Of a stretch of DNA of 50,166 bases, positions 8,885-17,521 are shown one piece after another. Position 1 is the stretch's first letter. Each line of letters opens with the position of its first letter. Origin of the DNA: Paracoccaceae bacterium (lineage in GTDB: Bacteria; Pseudomonadota; Alphaproteobacteria; Rhodobacterales; Rhodobacteraceae); assembly GCA_019911965.1 (NCBI GenBank), contig JAIOJF010000030.1, positions 1-50,166 of the forward strand, read 5' to 3'. The notes beneath the pieces were generated by a model. The model was not told where the DNA came from and searched no databases. It worked only from the letters and a program-made list of their open reading frames with translations. Both the position numbers and the translations under genes were made by a program.

Positions 8885-9605
8885 CGACTTCGATCCCCAG
8901 ATAAATCTCCTGAACTTCGGGGCTTTGCATGATCGCCTGCGGCTCGCCCTCGGCGATCTTGCGACCGAAATCAATCACGATCAGCCGGTCCACCACCGCC
9001 AGAAGCGCATGCACCACATGTTCGATCCAGATGATGGTAACGCCGCTGGCATGAATGTCCCGGATCGTCTGCACCAGCGCGGTGCATTCCGCCTCCGTCA
9101 GGCCACCGGCGATTTCATCCAGCATCAGCAGCCTTGGCTGCGTGCACAAGGCGCGGGTCAGTTCCAGACGCTTGCGGCCCAACAGCGGCAGAGAACCGGC
9201 AAGCGTATTGGCCTTGTCCAGAAGCCCGGTCTGATCCAGCACCTGAAGGCACAGGCGCTCGGCAGGTTTGCCCGTCAGACCCGCGGCCTGGGTCGCCGCG
9301 ATCATCGCGTTTTCATAGACCGTCATGCCGGAAAACGGCTGCGGCACCTGGAAGCTGCGCACCAGCCCCGACCGGCACCGGCGTGCGGCACTGAGGCCGG
9401 TCACGTTTTTTCCCTGAAAATACACCTGCCCTGAATCCGGCCTGAGCGTGCCGGTGATCAGGTTGAACATTGTCGTCTTGCCCGCACCGTTCGGGCCGAT
9501 GATGCCCAGTGCCTCGCCCTCGGCCAGATCATAGCTAAGATCATCGGCAACGGTCACCGCGCCGAACGACTTGCAGACATTTTCAAGCCTGAGAAAGGCG
9601 GACAT
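8877..9605 (-). CDS. livG: ABC transporter ATP-binding protein LivG
   Basis: This 242-residue ATPase has Walker A GPNGAGKTT and Walker B LLMLDEIAGGL. The signature region reads LPLLGRKRLELTRAL, the usual degenerate LivG form without the full LSGG. The tail VVDRLIVIDFGRKIAEG is family-typical. It is the first of the four membrane and ATPase genes and is separated from the upstream binding-protein gene by 64 bases that contain a strong hairpin. It overlaps livF at its 3' end. Confidence 0.92.
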   Translation of the reverse strand: MSAFLRLENVCKSFGAVTVADDLSYDLAEGEALGIIGPNGAGKTTMFNLITGTLRPDSGQVYFQGKNVTGLSAARRCRSGLVRSFQVPQPFSGMTVYENAMIAATQAAGLTGKPAERLCLQVLDQTGLLDKANTLAGSLPLLGRKRLELTRALCTQPRLLMLDEIAGGLTEAECTALVQTIRDIHASGVTIIWIEHVVHALLAVVDRLIVIDFGRKIAEGEPQAIMQSPEVQEIYLGIEVDA

Positions 9606-9626
9606 CTTATCTCCCGAAGCGGTTAT

Positions 9627-9656
9627 GCGTGGTGCCCGACAGCGCGGGCACCACGC
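9627..9656 (-). promoter_or_regulatory. 12-bp perfect intercistronic stem-loop between binding-protein gene and livG
   Basis: The two arms GCGTGGTGCCCG (9627-9638) and CGGGCACCACGC (9645-9656) pair perfectly around a six-base loop. No run of T follows in the minus-strand sense. It sits between the stop of the solute-binding-protein gene and the livG start. In ABC operons such hairpins commonly protect the 3' end of the binding-protein message or partly terminate transcription, giving more binding protein than membrane subunits. That role is inferred here. Confidence 0.75.
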
Positions 9657-9669
9657 CGTTATCTGGCGA

Positions 9670-10947
9670 TCACAGCAGTTTCAGCGACCCTGTCAGCGGA
9701 ATGTCCGGGGCGGCGGAATTGGCCACGATCTTGAGGTCGAAGGCGTCGCCTTCGCGCTGCCACTGTCCGGCCACCAGCGGTGTCTTGGTGACATTGTTGA
9801 TCGGACCATTGGCCCAGTTGACCGGCCCGACGATGGTGTTGAGGTCGGTCGCGGCAATTGCCGCCACGATGGCCGAGGGGTCATCCAGATCGTCCGAACG
9901 CCGGATCACATCCGCCACCACCTCGAACAAAGCATGCTTGAAGCCGATGGGCTGGGTCCAGGGGCGGCCCGAAGCAGCGCTGTAGCCATTTGCGAGGTCT
10001 TTTGCGCTTGCGCCGGTCAGCGAGGACGAGAACGGATGGTGCGGCGACCACCAGACCTCGGAACTCAGCCCGTCGCCCCGCGCACCCAGCGATTCAATCA
10101 CCGACGGGAACAAAAGCGCCTTGCCGATGGTCACGATTTTCGGCGCGAAACCCTGTTGCGCGGCCTGCGCCCAGAAGGTGGCGAAATCCGGCGGGATCAT
10201 GTTGCCGGTCACGATCTCGCAGCCTGCCGCCTTGAACGCGGCGATCTGGTTGGAAAAATCGTCCGACAGGGGCTGATAGCGGCCCGGATCGGTCAGGCTG
10301 TAACCGGCAGCGGCCAGCGGCTTCGGCAGGCCAAGCTCCGCATCGCCCCAGGCATTGCCATCGGCATCGTTGGGAAACAGCCCGCCAACCGTTTTGGTCA
10401 CGCCGCTTTGTCCCCACATGTCCAGAAAGGCCCCGATCACATCCTCCAGACCCCAGAAGAAGTGGTATGTGTTCTGGAACCCCTGGCCCGGAACGCCATT
10501 GCGGCCAAAGAAATAGGGCTGCCAGGGGCAATCGGTGGTGATGCAGGGCACCTCGTTGATTTCGGCCTGATCGGACACCGGGTTCACGGTGTCCGGCGTG
10601 GAGGCGGCAACGATGATATCCACCTCGTCGCCAAGGATCAGGTCCGCCGCCACTTCCGCCGCGCGGTTCGGGTTGGACTGGCTGTCCTTCGAGATGATCT
10701 CGACCGAATAGGTCTTGCCGTTGTTTTCCAGACCGGCGGCGAAGGTCTTGGCGATCGCGTCCAGCACGTAATCATCGGCTTCGGCGAAGCCTGCCAGCGG
10801 GCCGGTGCGCGGGCTGACATGGCCCACCCTCAGCACCGGGTTCGCGGCATAGGCACGGGTTGCGCCAAGGATGGCAGGCGCCGCAACTGCCGCCGCGCCG
10901 GCTTGCAGAAACTTGCGACGGGACGGATTGACAGGTTTGCGTTTCAT
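9670..10947 (-). CDS. Liv-type ABC transporter periplasmic substrate-binding protein (Tat signal)
   Basis: This 425-residue periplasmic binding protein of the Peripla_BP_6/LivK type is exported by a twin-arginine signal, SRRKFLQAGAAAVAAPAIL, near the N-terminus, which suggests export in folded form. The ATG at 10947 follows a GGGGAGAAGAAC ribosome site; the in-frame extension upstream to 10995 is unlikely. The mature part opens with VLRVGHVSPRTGPLAGFAE, typical of the fold. It lies between the dehydrogenase gene and livG. Its larger size than classical LivK fits the group binding amides and organic acids; the ligand is unknown. Confidence 0.9.
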   Translation of the reverse strand: MKRKPVNPSRRKFLQAGAAAVAAPAILGATRAYAANPVLRVGHVSPRTGPLAGFAEADDYVLDAIAKTFAAGLENNGKTYSVEIISKDSQSNPNRAAEVAADLILGDEVDIIVAASTPDTVNPVSDQAEINEVPCITTDCPWQPYFFGRNGVPGQGFQNTYHFFWGLEDVIGAFLDMWGQSGVTKTVGGLFPNDADGNAWGDAELGLPKPLAAAGYSLTDPGRYQPLSDDFSNQIAAFKAAGCEIVTGNMIPPDFATFWAQAAQQGFAPKIVTIGKALLFPSVIESLGARGDGLSSEVWWSPHHPFSSSLTGASAKDLANGYSAASGRPWTQPIGFKHALFEVVADVIRRSDDLDDPSAIVAAIAATDLNTIVGPVNWANGPINNVTKTPLVAGQWQREGDAFDLKIVANSAAPDIPLTGSLKLL

Positions 10948-10984
10948 GTTCTTCTCCCCTTCATGTGGCGCGTGGCCACGGTTG

Positions 10985-11911
10985 CTAATCTTCAAGAATG
11001 CTATCCAGCCGGGTCAGGTGACTGGCGACCCTGGCGCGGACCTTGTCGGCCTCGGCACTGGTCCAGGTTCTGAAGCCTTCACCGGATTTCATGCCCAGGC
11101 GGCCATCTTCCACCAGCTTTTCCAGATAGGGCGACGGGCCCTTGCGGCTTTCGAGATCGAACAGCACGTTTTCATGGATATCGAGCGTCAGATCGGTGCC
11201 CACCAGATCGGCGTTTTCCAGCGGGCCAAGCACCGCTAGGCGGCGGCCAAAGCTGGATTTGATCACCGTATCCACCGCTTCGGCATCGCAGATGCCGTTT
11301 TCCACAAGGCTGATCGCCTCGCGCCACAGGGCATGTTGCAAACGGTTGCCGATGAAGCCCGGCACGTCCTTTTTCACCCGCACCGGGGTTTTGCCAATCT
11401 CCGCCAGCAGCCGCATCATCCGATCGGCCACCGCGTCATCGGTCCATTCGGTGCTGACCACCTCGACCAGCGGGATCAGATGCGGCGGGTTCCACCAATG
11501 GGTGCCAAGGGCGCGGTTCCTGTCGCGAAGCCGCGACATGATTCCGGTGATCGGCATCACCGAGGTGTTCGACGCCAGGATGCAATTCCCGGACGCATGT
11601 TCCTCGATCTCGGCAAAAATCGCCTGCTTCAGGTCCAGCTTTTCCGGCGCGGCCTCGAATACCGCATCGGCCTGTCTGACGGCATCGGCGACATTATCCG
11701 CAACCGTGATATTTTGCAGGATGGCGGAAATGCCGCTGTCGCTTTCGCCCAGCGTCTTCAGGCTGTCGGCGATCCGCCCGATCACGCTTTGACGTGCCGC
11801 CGCAAACGCATCGGTAACCGCCACCTGTTGGCCGCCTCGCGCCAGCGCAAGGGCTATGCCGTGCCCCATGAGGCCTGCACCAACAATACCGATCCGAAGC
11901 TGTTCAGTCAT
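10985..11911 (-). CDS. 3-hydroxyacyl-CoA dehydrogenase-family enzyme (carnitine/3-hydroxy acid dehydrogenase-like)
   Basis: This 308-residue NAD-dependent dehydrogenase starts with RIGIVGAGLMGHGIALA. It contains the family segment LGTHWWNPPHLIPLVEV with the catalytic His, then GFIGNRLQHALWREAISLVENG. The family includes 3-hydroxybutyryl-CoA, L-gulonate and L-carnitine dehydrogenases. The ATG at 11911 with GGGAT upstream gives the normal N-terminus; a longer in-frame extension is not conserved-looking. Its place in one operon with a BKACE makes oxidation of a free beta-hydroxy acid to a beta-keto acid the likeliest role. Carnitine is a candidate substrate but is not shown by the sequence. Confidence 0.85.
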   Translation of the reverse strand: MTEQLRIGIVGAGLMGHGIALALARGGQQVAVTDAFAAARQSVIGRIADSLKTLGESDSGISAILQNITVADNVADAVRQADAVFEAAPEKLDLKQAIFAEIEEHASGNCILASNTSVMPITGIMSRLRDRNRALGTHWWNPPHLIPLVEVVSTEWTDDAVADRMMRLLAEIGKTPVRVKKDVPGFIGNRLQHALWREAISLVENGICDAEAVDTVIKSSFGRRLAVLGPLENADLVGTDLTLDIHENVLFDLESRKGPSPYLEKLVEDGRLGMKSGEGFRTWTSAEADKVRARVASHLTRLDSILED

Positions 11912-12066
11912 GATCAATCCCGTTTCGCGCCGACCCGGACGCTGCCACTTGCGAATCCCGCACGAAGGTTTCCGTAACACCGGTTGTCGGGTGATGATCG
12001 GTTGTGGCGCATGCCTGCCTTGCAATAAAATGGCCGCCGGTTGCCCGGCGACCAGTCAGGGAGAAT

Positions 12067-12903
12067 TCAGAATTCGGCACCATCGTCGATACGGAACGAC
12101 TGGTCCTTGTCGATCATCGCCACCAGGCGAATGATGCAGCCATCGCCGCGATCCCAGTTCCACGGGAAGAAGGCAAAGGTACAGCGCTTGCCGGTCACCG
12201 CGTCCAGATCGCCGCCGACATTTTCAATGCCGAGGATGCCGTTCCTGAACAGGATCTGGTGCACCGGTTCCCATTCGGGGAAATCGTCTTTCCAGTCGTT
12301 GCCGCCGGACCATTCCTTGTATTCCTGTTCCAGATGCGGCAGCAGCGGACCGTTGCGCTGCGGGCCGATCGCGGTTGCCAGCGGGTGGTCGTTGGCCTGG
12401 GTATCGTGGCCGACAACCTTGATGCCCTTTTCCACCATCCATTCGCCTGCCGAGGGAACGAAGCCGGGGCAATAGGCGAAATAATCGCCGTCGTCATAAT
12501 CGTGATGCCAGCCGGTATTGATGATCAGCACATCGCCCTTGCGAATGACATGGCCACAGGCCTTTTCCAGATCGTCGCCAGTGATGAATTCCCATTTCTT
12601 CTTCGGGATCGAAACCACGATGCCGGTGCCGAAGAAATGCGGCAGCGGCACCTCGTCGATGAAGGGTGTGCCCTGCACCACATGCGCGGGCGCGTCGATA
12701 TGGGTGGTGGCGTGCATCGTCGTGGTGATCCGCTGGCTCAGCACGCCGGATTTCGCCATGTAATGGATACGCTCGATCTTGGTATCCTCGAAATACGGCC
12801 AGTTGGGGTTCTGAAACCCGAACCGGTGGGAGAGGTTGTAAAACTCCAGCCCCATGTCGTTTTCGGTATTCGACTGGAATTCAATTCCGCGGATCTTGAC
12901 CAT
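12067..12903 (-). CDS. Cyclase-family (kynurenine-formamidase-like) metal-dependent hydrolase
   Basis: This 278-residue protein carries the cyclase-family metal motif HATTHIDAPAH, matching HxxTHxDxPxH, and the later WHHDYDDGDYF and GHDTQANDHPLA segments. Family members hydrolyse amides, lactones or cyclic products, usually with Zn or Mn. The ATG at 12903 is preceded by GAGGTG at good spacing; a GTG three codons upstream is less likely. It is the first gene of the operon running to 5351 and diverges from an IclR gene, with a shared intergenic region holding a candidate operator. Confidence 0.85.
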   Translation of the reverse strand: MVKIRGIEFQSNTENDMGLEFYNLSHRFGFQNPNWPYFEDTKIERIHYMAKSGVLSQRITTTMHATTHIDAPAHVVQGTPFIDEVPLPHFFGTGIVVSIPKKKWEFITGDDLEKACGHVIRKGDVLIINTGWHHDYDDGDYFAYCPGFVPSAGEWMVEKGIKVVGHDTQANDHPLATAIGPQRNGPLLPHLEQEYKEWSGGNDWKDDFPEWEPVHQILFRNGILGIENVGGDLDAVTGKRCTFAFFPWNWDRGDGCIIRLVAMIDKDQSFRIDDGAEF

Positions 12904-12995
12904 CAAGCGCACCTCGTATGTTCACCGGATCGACCGGTTTTTGCCAGTTGGATTCTGAAAGACCTATCCTATGTGTCTTGCAATATGATGCACTT

Positions 12996-13015
12996 GTATC
13001 GTATGGTGGTCAAGT
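12996..13015 (+). promoter_or_regulatory. Candidate IclR operator, copy A
   Basis: GTATCGTATGGTGGTCAAGT lies between the divergent cyclase gene (start 12903) and iclR gene (start 13082). It matches 15 of 20 bases of copy B at 14589. The flanking CACTTGTATC also resembles the flank of copy C. Repetition at three promoters beside two related IclR genes supports an operator. Binding is inferred. Confidence 0.5.
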
Positions 13016-13081
13016 AAAATTGTGGGAAATGTTTGGCCGCATTGCCTTACACTGCAACGCGAACAGCTTCAGGGGCAGCAA

Positions 13082-13894
13082 ATGCCGACAGATAAAACAG
13101 ACACATCCACGCTGAACCTGCCCGAAAAAGACAATGAAAACAGCAGAGGCGGTATTCAGGTGATCGCCCGGGCCGCGTCGATCCTGCGCGCGTTGCGCGA
13201 CAACCAGACCGGGATGAGCCTTGGCCAGATCGCCGACCGCGTGGGCCTGCCACGCTCGACGGTACAGCGAATCGTTGCGGCGCTGGCAACCGAGCGGATG
13301 ATCATCGCTGACTCGCAGGGCGGTGCGCTGCGGCTGGGGCCGGAAATCACCACACTGGCCGAAGCGGCGAATTACAACATCGTCGAACATTGCCGTCTGT
13401 TGCTCAGGGAACTGGCGTTGAAAACCGGGGAAACCGCCGATCTGTCGGTACTGCGCGGCACCGGCATGATCTTTCTGGACCAGGCGCCGGGCAGTCACCG
13501 CCTGCGCACGGTTTCATCCATCGGCGAGGTGTTTCCGCTGACCACCACCGCAAACGGCCGCGCCTGCATGGCGCAATTGCCCGAATCCAAGGCGCTACAG
13601 CTGATCGAGAACGAGTGGGAAAGAAACCAGATCAACGGCGATCTTGCCGCCATGCTGGCCGATCTCGGAGAAATCCGCCACTCCGGCCTGGCCTATGATC
13701 TGGACGATCACACATCGGGCATTTCGGCAATCGGATTTGCCTTCGGGGACTGGACCGGCGATCTCCATGCAATTTCGGTTCCGATCCCGTCCAGCCGGTT
13801 TCACGAGAAGCGAAAACTGGTTGAAACGGAGTTGCTGCGGACTCGGCAAAGCATCAGCCGGATGATCGCGCAGGCAGCAATCGGCGGAAGCTAG
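13082..13894 (+). CDS. IclR-family transcriptional regulator (first copy)
   Basis: This 270-residue regulator has an N-terminal winged helix (MSLGQIADRVGLPRSTVQRI) and a C-terminal IclR effector-binding domain with VFPLTTTANGRACMAQL and YDLDDHTSGISAIGFAF. The ATG at 13082 follows an AGGGG ribosome site. It is transcribed away from the Liv/BKACE operon, the usual arrangement for a local regulator. It is strikingly similar in its DNA-binding helices to the second IclR protein encoded at 18828-19595, which supports a shared or overlapping operator. The effector is probably the imported acid or a derivative. Confidence 0.9.
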   Translation: MPTDKTDTSTLNLPEKDNENSRGGIQVIARAASILRALRDNQTGMSLGQIADRVGLPRSTVQRIVAALATERMIIADSQGGALRLGPEITTLAEAANYNIVEHCRLLLRELALKTGETADLSVLRGTGMIFLDQAPGSHRLRTVSSIGEVFPLTTTANGRACMAQLPESKALQLIENEWERNQINGDLAAMLADLGEIRHSGLAYDLDDHTSGISAIGFAFGDWTGDLHAISVPIPSSRFHEKRKLVETELLRTRQSISRMIAQAAIGGS

Positions 13895-13896
13895 CG

Positions 13897-13924
13897 GCGC
13901 GAAACCGGTCCTGACCGGCCGCGC
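13897..13924 (+). terminator. GC-rich stem-loop after iclR gene
   Basis: GCGCG (13897-13901) pairs with CGCGC (13920-13924), and CCGGT (13905-13909) pairs with ACCGG (13914-13918) around a four-base loop, with a small internal bulge. It begins three bases after the iclR stop. There is no T tract, so it may be a weak or Rho-assisted terminator. Confidence 0.45.
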
Positions 13925-14098
13925 GATCCTTCGGATGGCATTGCCAGGCAGGACGGTCAGAAACCCGGCGTTGCGGAGCATCCCGAATACTGCCCGGGCG
14001 GATTCGACCTGAAGGGCGAATTTCAGACTGCTTGTGCCAGCCAGATCAGCGCCGCCGCCACATCCCGGCAAAGCCGGTTGGGTTCCCGGTTCCGCAGG

Positions 14099-14458
14099 TC
14101 AGTCCGCCTCCGGCTTCAGGGTGCCCTCGTTCAGCAACCATCGCCTGATGGTGAATGTTCGGGCCCCCGAGGAATGCATCGGGTCGTTTTCGGCGATATC
14201 TCTGGCCGCCGCCAACGAGCCCGCGCGATAGACTATCAGTCCCTCGCCCTGCATATGCTCCCCGGACAGATCGGACATCGGCCCGGCCAGGGCAAGCGCA
14301 CCTGCCGCCTCCTGCTGGTCCTGATAGGCCAGGTGCTCCGCCAGGAACGATTTCACGATCTCCGGGGGCTTTGCCGGCGTGCTGATGACAACATAGAGTT
14401 CAAGCGCCAGCGAACCGCGTTCGCGTGCCTGTTGTTTGTAATCTTTCCAGGCAACCAT
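14099..14458 (-). CDS. YciI-family protein
   Basis: This 119-residue protein resembles the YCII dimeric alpha/beta-barrel fold (ferredoxin-like), with HLAYQDQQEAAGALALAGPM and the late PMHSSGARTFTIRRWLL, where the family's conserved Asp/His region lies. A GGGAGAGG ribosome site precedes the ATG at 14458. YciI-like proteins include hydrolases, isomerases and dehydrochlorinases of small acids or lactones; the reaction here is unknown. It diverges from the RutE-like gene, and the gap between them holds candidate operator copy B. Confidence 0.75.
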   Translation of the reverse strand: MVAWKDYKQQARERGSLALELYVVISTPAKPPEIVKSFLAEHLAYQDQQEAAGALALAGPMSDLSGEHMQGEGLIVYRAGSLAAARDIAENDPMHSSGARTFTIRRWLLNEGTLKPEAD

Positions 14459-14588
14459 TCAAAACCTCTCCCTTTGGTTCGTTTCACATCAGCGTCGGCA
14501 GGACAACCTTTCGCCTGCAGACAATCGGTGCCGTCATCGAAGGCAGCAACATACAGCTTGACCATGCGTCCCGCATCATGATACATAA

Positions 14589-14608
14589 GTACCGTATTGC
14601 GGTCAATG
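14589..14608 (+). promoter_or_regulatory. Candidate IclR operator, copy B
   Basis: GTACCGTATTGCGGTCAATG lies about 85 bases upstream of the RutE-like gene and 130 upstream of the divergent YciI gene. It differs from copy C (19691-19710, opposite strand) at only two of 20 bases. The core ACCG-N5-CGGT is an inverted repeat, as expected for a dimeric regulator. Confidence 0.55.
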
Positions 14609-14693
14609 CAGAGTGGATGGCGGGTTATTGCGGGAAATTGTAATTCCGCTGGCACAGGAAGGCAGGAAAAGTGCTGATGATGGAGTTCGGTAA

Positions 14694-15359
14694 ATGAGTG
14701 CCCTGACCGGCGAAGCCCTGGCCGTTGCCCGCGCCGAGGCACAGAAGGCGGTGCGCAAGCTCCGTGCCACATCACCCGTGCTGAGCGATGCTGCAATTGA
14801 TCTTATCCTGCGTGACGCCCGGTCGCATTATGCCTGGCAGGACCGTCCGGTTTCCGACGACATGCTGCACACCATATACGAAATTGTCGCGAACGGTCCG
14901 ACCAGCATGAATTGTTGCCCGGCCCGTTTCGTTTTCGTGAAATCGCCCGAGGGCAAGGCGCGGCTGGCGAAATCGCTGAAGGACAAGAATATCGACAAGA
15001 TGATGGCAGCTCCGGTGACCGCGATCATCGCGCATGATCTGGAGTTCTGGAAAGAGCTTCCGTTCCTGTTTCCGCACGAGGACCGCCGGCCGCATTTTGA
15101 AGGCAAGCCCGAGCATTCCCAGGATACGGCATTTCGCAACGGCACGTTGCAGGGTGCCTATTTCATGATTGCCGCCCGCGCCATCGGCCTTGATGTCGGT
15201 GCCATGTCGGGCTTTTCAAACGACATCTGCGATCGGGAATTCTTCAAGGGCACATCGCTGCGATCGAACTTCCTGTGCAATATCGGGTATGCCGACGAAA
15301 GCGCCCTGTTCCAGAAACTGCCGCGCTTTGCCTTCGACCAAGTCTGCTCTTACGCATGA
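14694..15359 (+). CDS. RutE-like nitroreductase-family reductase (malonic-semialdehyde-reductase-like)
   Basis: This 221-residue FMN-dependent nitroreductase-fold protein has the RutE-like segment GPTSMNCCPARFVFVKSPEG. The C-terminal FKGTSLRSNFLCNIGYAD is also typical. RutE reduces malonic semialdehyde to 3-hydroxypropionate in uracil breakdown. No other rut genes are nearby, so the enzyme may reduce another semialdehyde or an enone. The OsmC gene follows after four bases, implying cotranscription. It lies downstream of candidate IclR operator B. Confidence 0.75.
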   Translation: MSALTGEALAVARAEAQKAVRKLRATSPVLSDAAIDLILRDARSHYAWQDRPVSDDMLHTIYEIVANGPTSMNCCPARFVFVKSPEGKARLAKSLKDKNIDKMMAAPVTAIIAHDLEFWKELPFLFPHEDRRPHFEGKPEHSQDTAFRNGTLQGAYFMIAARAIGLDVGAMSGFSNDICDREFFKGTSLRSNFLCNIGYADESALFQKLPRFAFDQVCSYA

Positions 15360-15363
15360 GGAC

Positions 15364-15840
15364 ATGATGGCCGGGATCAGGATGAAGACAAATGTCAAGC
15401 TGAGAGCGACGGCCGATTGCCCGACGCATTCGCAGGCGGTTGTCTCGATCCGTGATCTTGAGTTTGCCATTGACGAGCCGCTGGAACGCGGCGGCACCAA
15501 TTCCGGACCGACGCCGACAGATACCGCATTGGCAGCGCTTGTCGGCTGTACGAATGTCATCGGCCACAAATGCGCCAAGGCTCTTGGGGTCGATATCGGA
15601 CAATTGTCGATCGATGCGGTCTGCGATTTCGACCGGCGGGGTGTGACGCTTGAGGAAGAAATCGCCGTGCCCTTCACCGCGGTCACGCTCACGGTAAAAG
15701 CCAATGGCCGCGCGTCGCAGGCTGAACTGGACCAGGTCGGTGTTGAAACCGAGAAATACTGCCCGTTGTCAAAACTGTTTCAGGCGGCGGGTACGAAGTT
15801 GGAGGTTGTCTGGCTGAATGCCGGGGATGCTTTGACATAA
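15364..15840 (+). CDS. OsmC/Ohr-family protein
   Basis: The protein of about 158 residues has the OsmC fold landmarks: GGTNSGPTPTDTALAALVGC with the first conserved Cys, and ETEKYCPLSKLF with the second. Both redox cysteines of hydroperoxide reductases are therefore present. Two adjacent ATGs (15364 and 15367) follow a GAGG just after the RutE-like stop; either may be used. It probably removes organic hydroperoxides or acts on thiol-reactive by-products of the neighbouring pathway. Confidence 0.8.
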   Translation: MMAGIRMKTNVKLRATADCPTHSQAVVSIRDLEFAIDEPLERGGTNSGPTPTDTALAALVGCTNVIGHKCAKALGVDIGQLSIDAVCDFDRRGVTLEEEIAVPFTAVTLTVKANGRASQAELDQVGVETEKYCPLSKLFQAAGTKLEVVWLNAGDALT

Positions 15841-15862
15841 CATGTGAAAACGGGAGGAAACC

Positions 15863-16936
15863 ATGACTATGTTTTCAAAAGGACTGGCGCTCGGCGCCCT
15901 GATGGCGGGGCTGACGGCTGTACCCGCCCTTGCCACCGAAACCATCAAGGCGGTGGTGATCGACGGCTATCCGGCTCGGGCGATGTGGGTGCAGGAATTC
16001 ACCAATTTCTTCATCCCCGAAGTCAACGCGCGCCTGGCCAAGACCGGCAATTACGCGATGGACTGGCAGGAAAGCTATGGCGGTTCCATCGTCAAGCCCA
16101 AGGGCGTGCTGGATGGCGTGAAGCTGGGGCTGGGCGATATCGGCATTGTCACGACGATCTTCCATTCGTCCAAGCTGCCCTCGCAGGGCATTTCGGCGGT
16201 GACACCGTTTGTCGCGGCGGATGCGCGTGCAGTGGCGCAGGCGGTTGACGAGATCGCCCGGGAATTCCCGACGATGCAGAACGAATTTGCCGCGCAGAAC
16301 CAGGTCTATCTGGCAACCGGCGTGGTGCTGGACACCTATCAGGTGTTCTCGACAACACCGATCGCCTCGGTTGCCGAATTGAAGGGCATGAAAGTCGCCG
16401 GGGCCGGCATGAATCTGCGCTATCTTGAAGGCATCGAAGGTGCCGCCGGGGTGCGTGGCGGTCTGACCGACTTCTACAACATGCTGCAGACCGGACTTGT
16501 GACACAGGCAATGCTGTGGCCCGAAGCCGCCAAGACCTTCAAGATCGCCGAAGTTGCGCCTTACATGCTGCGGGTCGATCTCGGGGCGGTGAACTCGAAA
16601 ACCGTGACGGTGAACCAGGATTACTGGAACAGCCTGCCGGAAGAGGTGCAGGGCGTGCTGAAAGAGGTCGCCGTGCTCTATCGCGATCATGTTGCAGGGA
16701 TTGCGATGGATGAAGCCGCCGCAAGCCGCGACGCCTATGTCGCTGCCGGTGGCACCATTGTCGAGGTCAGCGCCGAAGATCGCGCCGCATGGGCCAATGC
16801 AATGCCGAACATCGCCGCAGAATGGGCCGCCGATCTGGACGCCAAGGGCGAACCGGGATCGGAGATGCTGAAGGCCTATTTGGCCAAGCTGGCAGCCGCC
16901 GGTTATACCGGCGTGCGTGACTGGTCGGCCAAGTAA
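15863..16936 (+). CDS. TRAP transporter periplasmic binding protein (DctP/TAXI type)
   Basis: This 357-residue protein starts with a Sec signal (MTMFSKGLALGALMAGLTAV, cleavage near ALA-TE). A TRAP solute-receptor fold follows, with AELKGMKVAGAGMNLRYLEG and the FYNMLQTGLVTQAMLWPEA segment. A GGGAGGAAACC ribosome site supports the ATG at 15863. It heads a complete TRAP set with the small and large permeases downstream. The ligand is likely an organic acid. The YNMLQTGLVTQAML region lines the ligand site in the family, but the specificity cannot be read directly. Confidence 0.9.
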   Translation: MTMFSKGLALGALMAGLTAVPALATETIKAVVIDGYPARAMWVQEFTNFFIPEVNARLAKTGNYAMDWQESYGGSIVKPKGVLDGVKLGLGDIGIVTTIFHSSKLPSQGISAVTPFVAADARAVAQAVDEIAREFPTMQNEFAAQNQVYLATGVVLDTYQVFSTTPIASVAELKGMKVAGAGMNLRYLEGIEGAAGVRGGLTDFYNMLQTGLVTQAMLWPEAAKTFKIAEVAPYMLRVDLGAVNSKTVTVNQDYWNSLPEEVQGVLKEVAVLYRDHVAGIAMDEAAASRDAYVAAGGTIVEVSAEDRAAWANAMPNIAAEWAADLDAKGEPGSEMLKAYLAKLAAAGYTGVRDWSAK

Positions 16937-16972
16937 GCGCCCGTTCCCGCAAAGCGAAAGGCGATTGTTACG

Positions 16973-17521
16973 ATGCTGAGAACCATCAACGCAGTGATTT
17001 GTAGAATCGCCCGCAGCCTTGCCATAAGTGCCAACATCGCCGGGACCCTCGTGGTCCTGGCGCTTGTCGGAGTGGTCAACTTCGATGTCATTGCCCGCGG
17101 TGCCTTCAACGCGCCGTTTCTGGGGGCGGTCGAGGTGGTGCAGTTTTCCATGATCCTGATCGTGTTCCTGCAATTGCCGGATGTGGTGCGGGTGAACCGC
17201 CTGACCAGATCCGACGGATTCCTGGTTCTGCTCAACAAGAAAGCGCCGCGACTGACCGCGATCCTGACCCATGTGATCGAAACGATTTCGGCGGTATTCA
17301 TGACCCTGATCGCCATCGCGATATGGCCGGAATTCATCGAGATGTGGCAGACCAGGGATTACTTCGGCGTACCCGGCGTCTTTACCGCGCCCTGGTGGCC
17401 GATCAAGCTTGTCATCTTCCTCAGCACATCTTTATGCGCCCTGATCTTCGTGCTGAAAGTCCTGTCGCCGGCACATCAGCCCGAACTGATCCGGGCACCC
17501 GAACTGAAGGACCTGCCATGA
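16973..17521 (+). CDS. TRAP transporter small permease (DctQ)
   Basis: This 182-residue protein has four membrane segments, typical of TRAP small subunits. The family region VNFDVIARGAFNAPFLGAVEVVQFS is present around residues 36-60 (quoted in part: ARGAFNAPFLGAVE). It follows the binding-protein gene after 36 bases, and its stop overlaps the large-permease ATG (ATGA). It supports the large permease in Na+-driven uptake. Confidence 0.88.
   Translation: MLRTINAVICRIARSLAISANIAGTLVVLALVGVVNFDVIARGAFNAPFLGAVEVVQFSMILIVFLQLPDVVRVNRLTRSDGFLVLLNKKAPRLTAILTHVIETISAVFMTLIAIAIWPEFIEMWQTRDYFGVPGVFTAPWWPIKLVIFLSTSLCALIFVLKVLSPAHQPELIRAPELKDLP

Noticed and set aside
9571-11073. 500-codon plus-strand open frame
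   Set aside because: It is antisense to the well-supported binding-protein gene, and its composition is the mirror of that gene's codon usage.
15875-17272. 465-codon minus-strand open frame
   Set aside because: It is antisense to TRAP genes with clear family motifs; His/Arg-rich composition is typical of a shadow frame.
17323-17517. Longer N-terminus for the TRAP large permease
   Set aside because: It is a shadow frame of dctQ; the ATG at 17518 overlaps the dctQ stop in the usual way.
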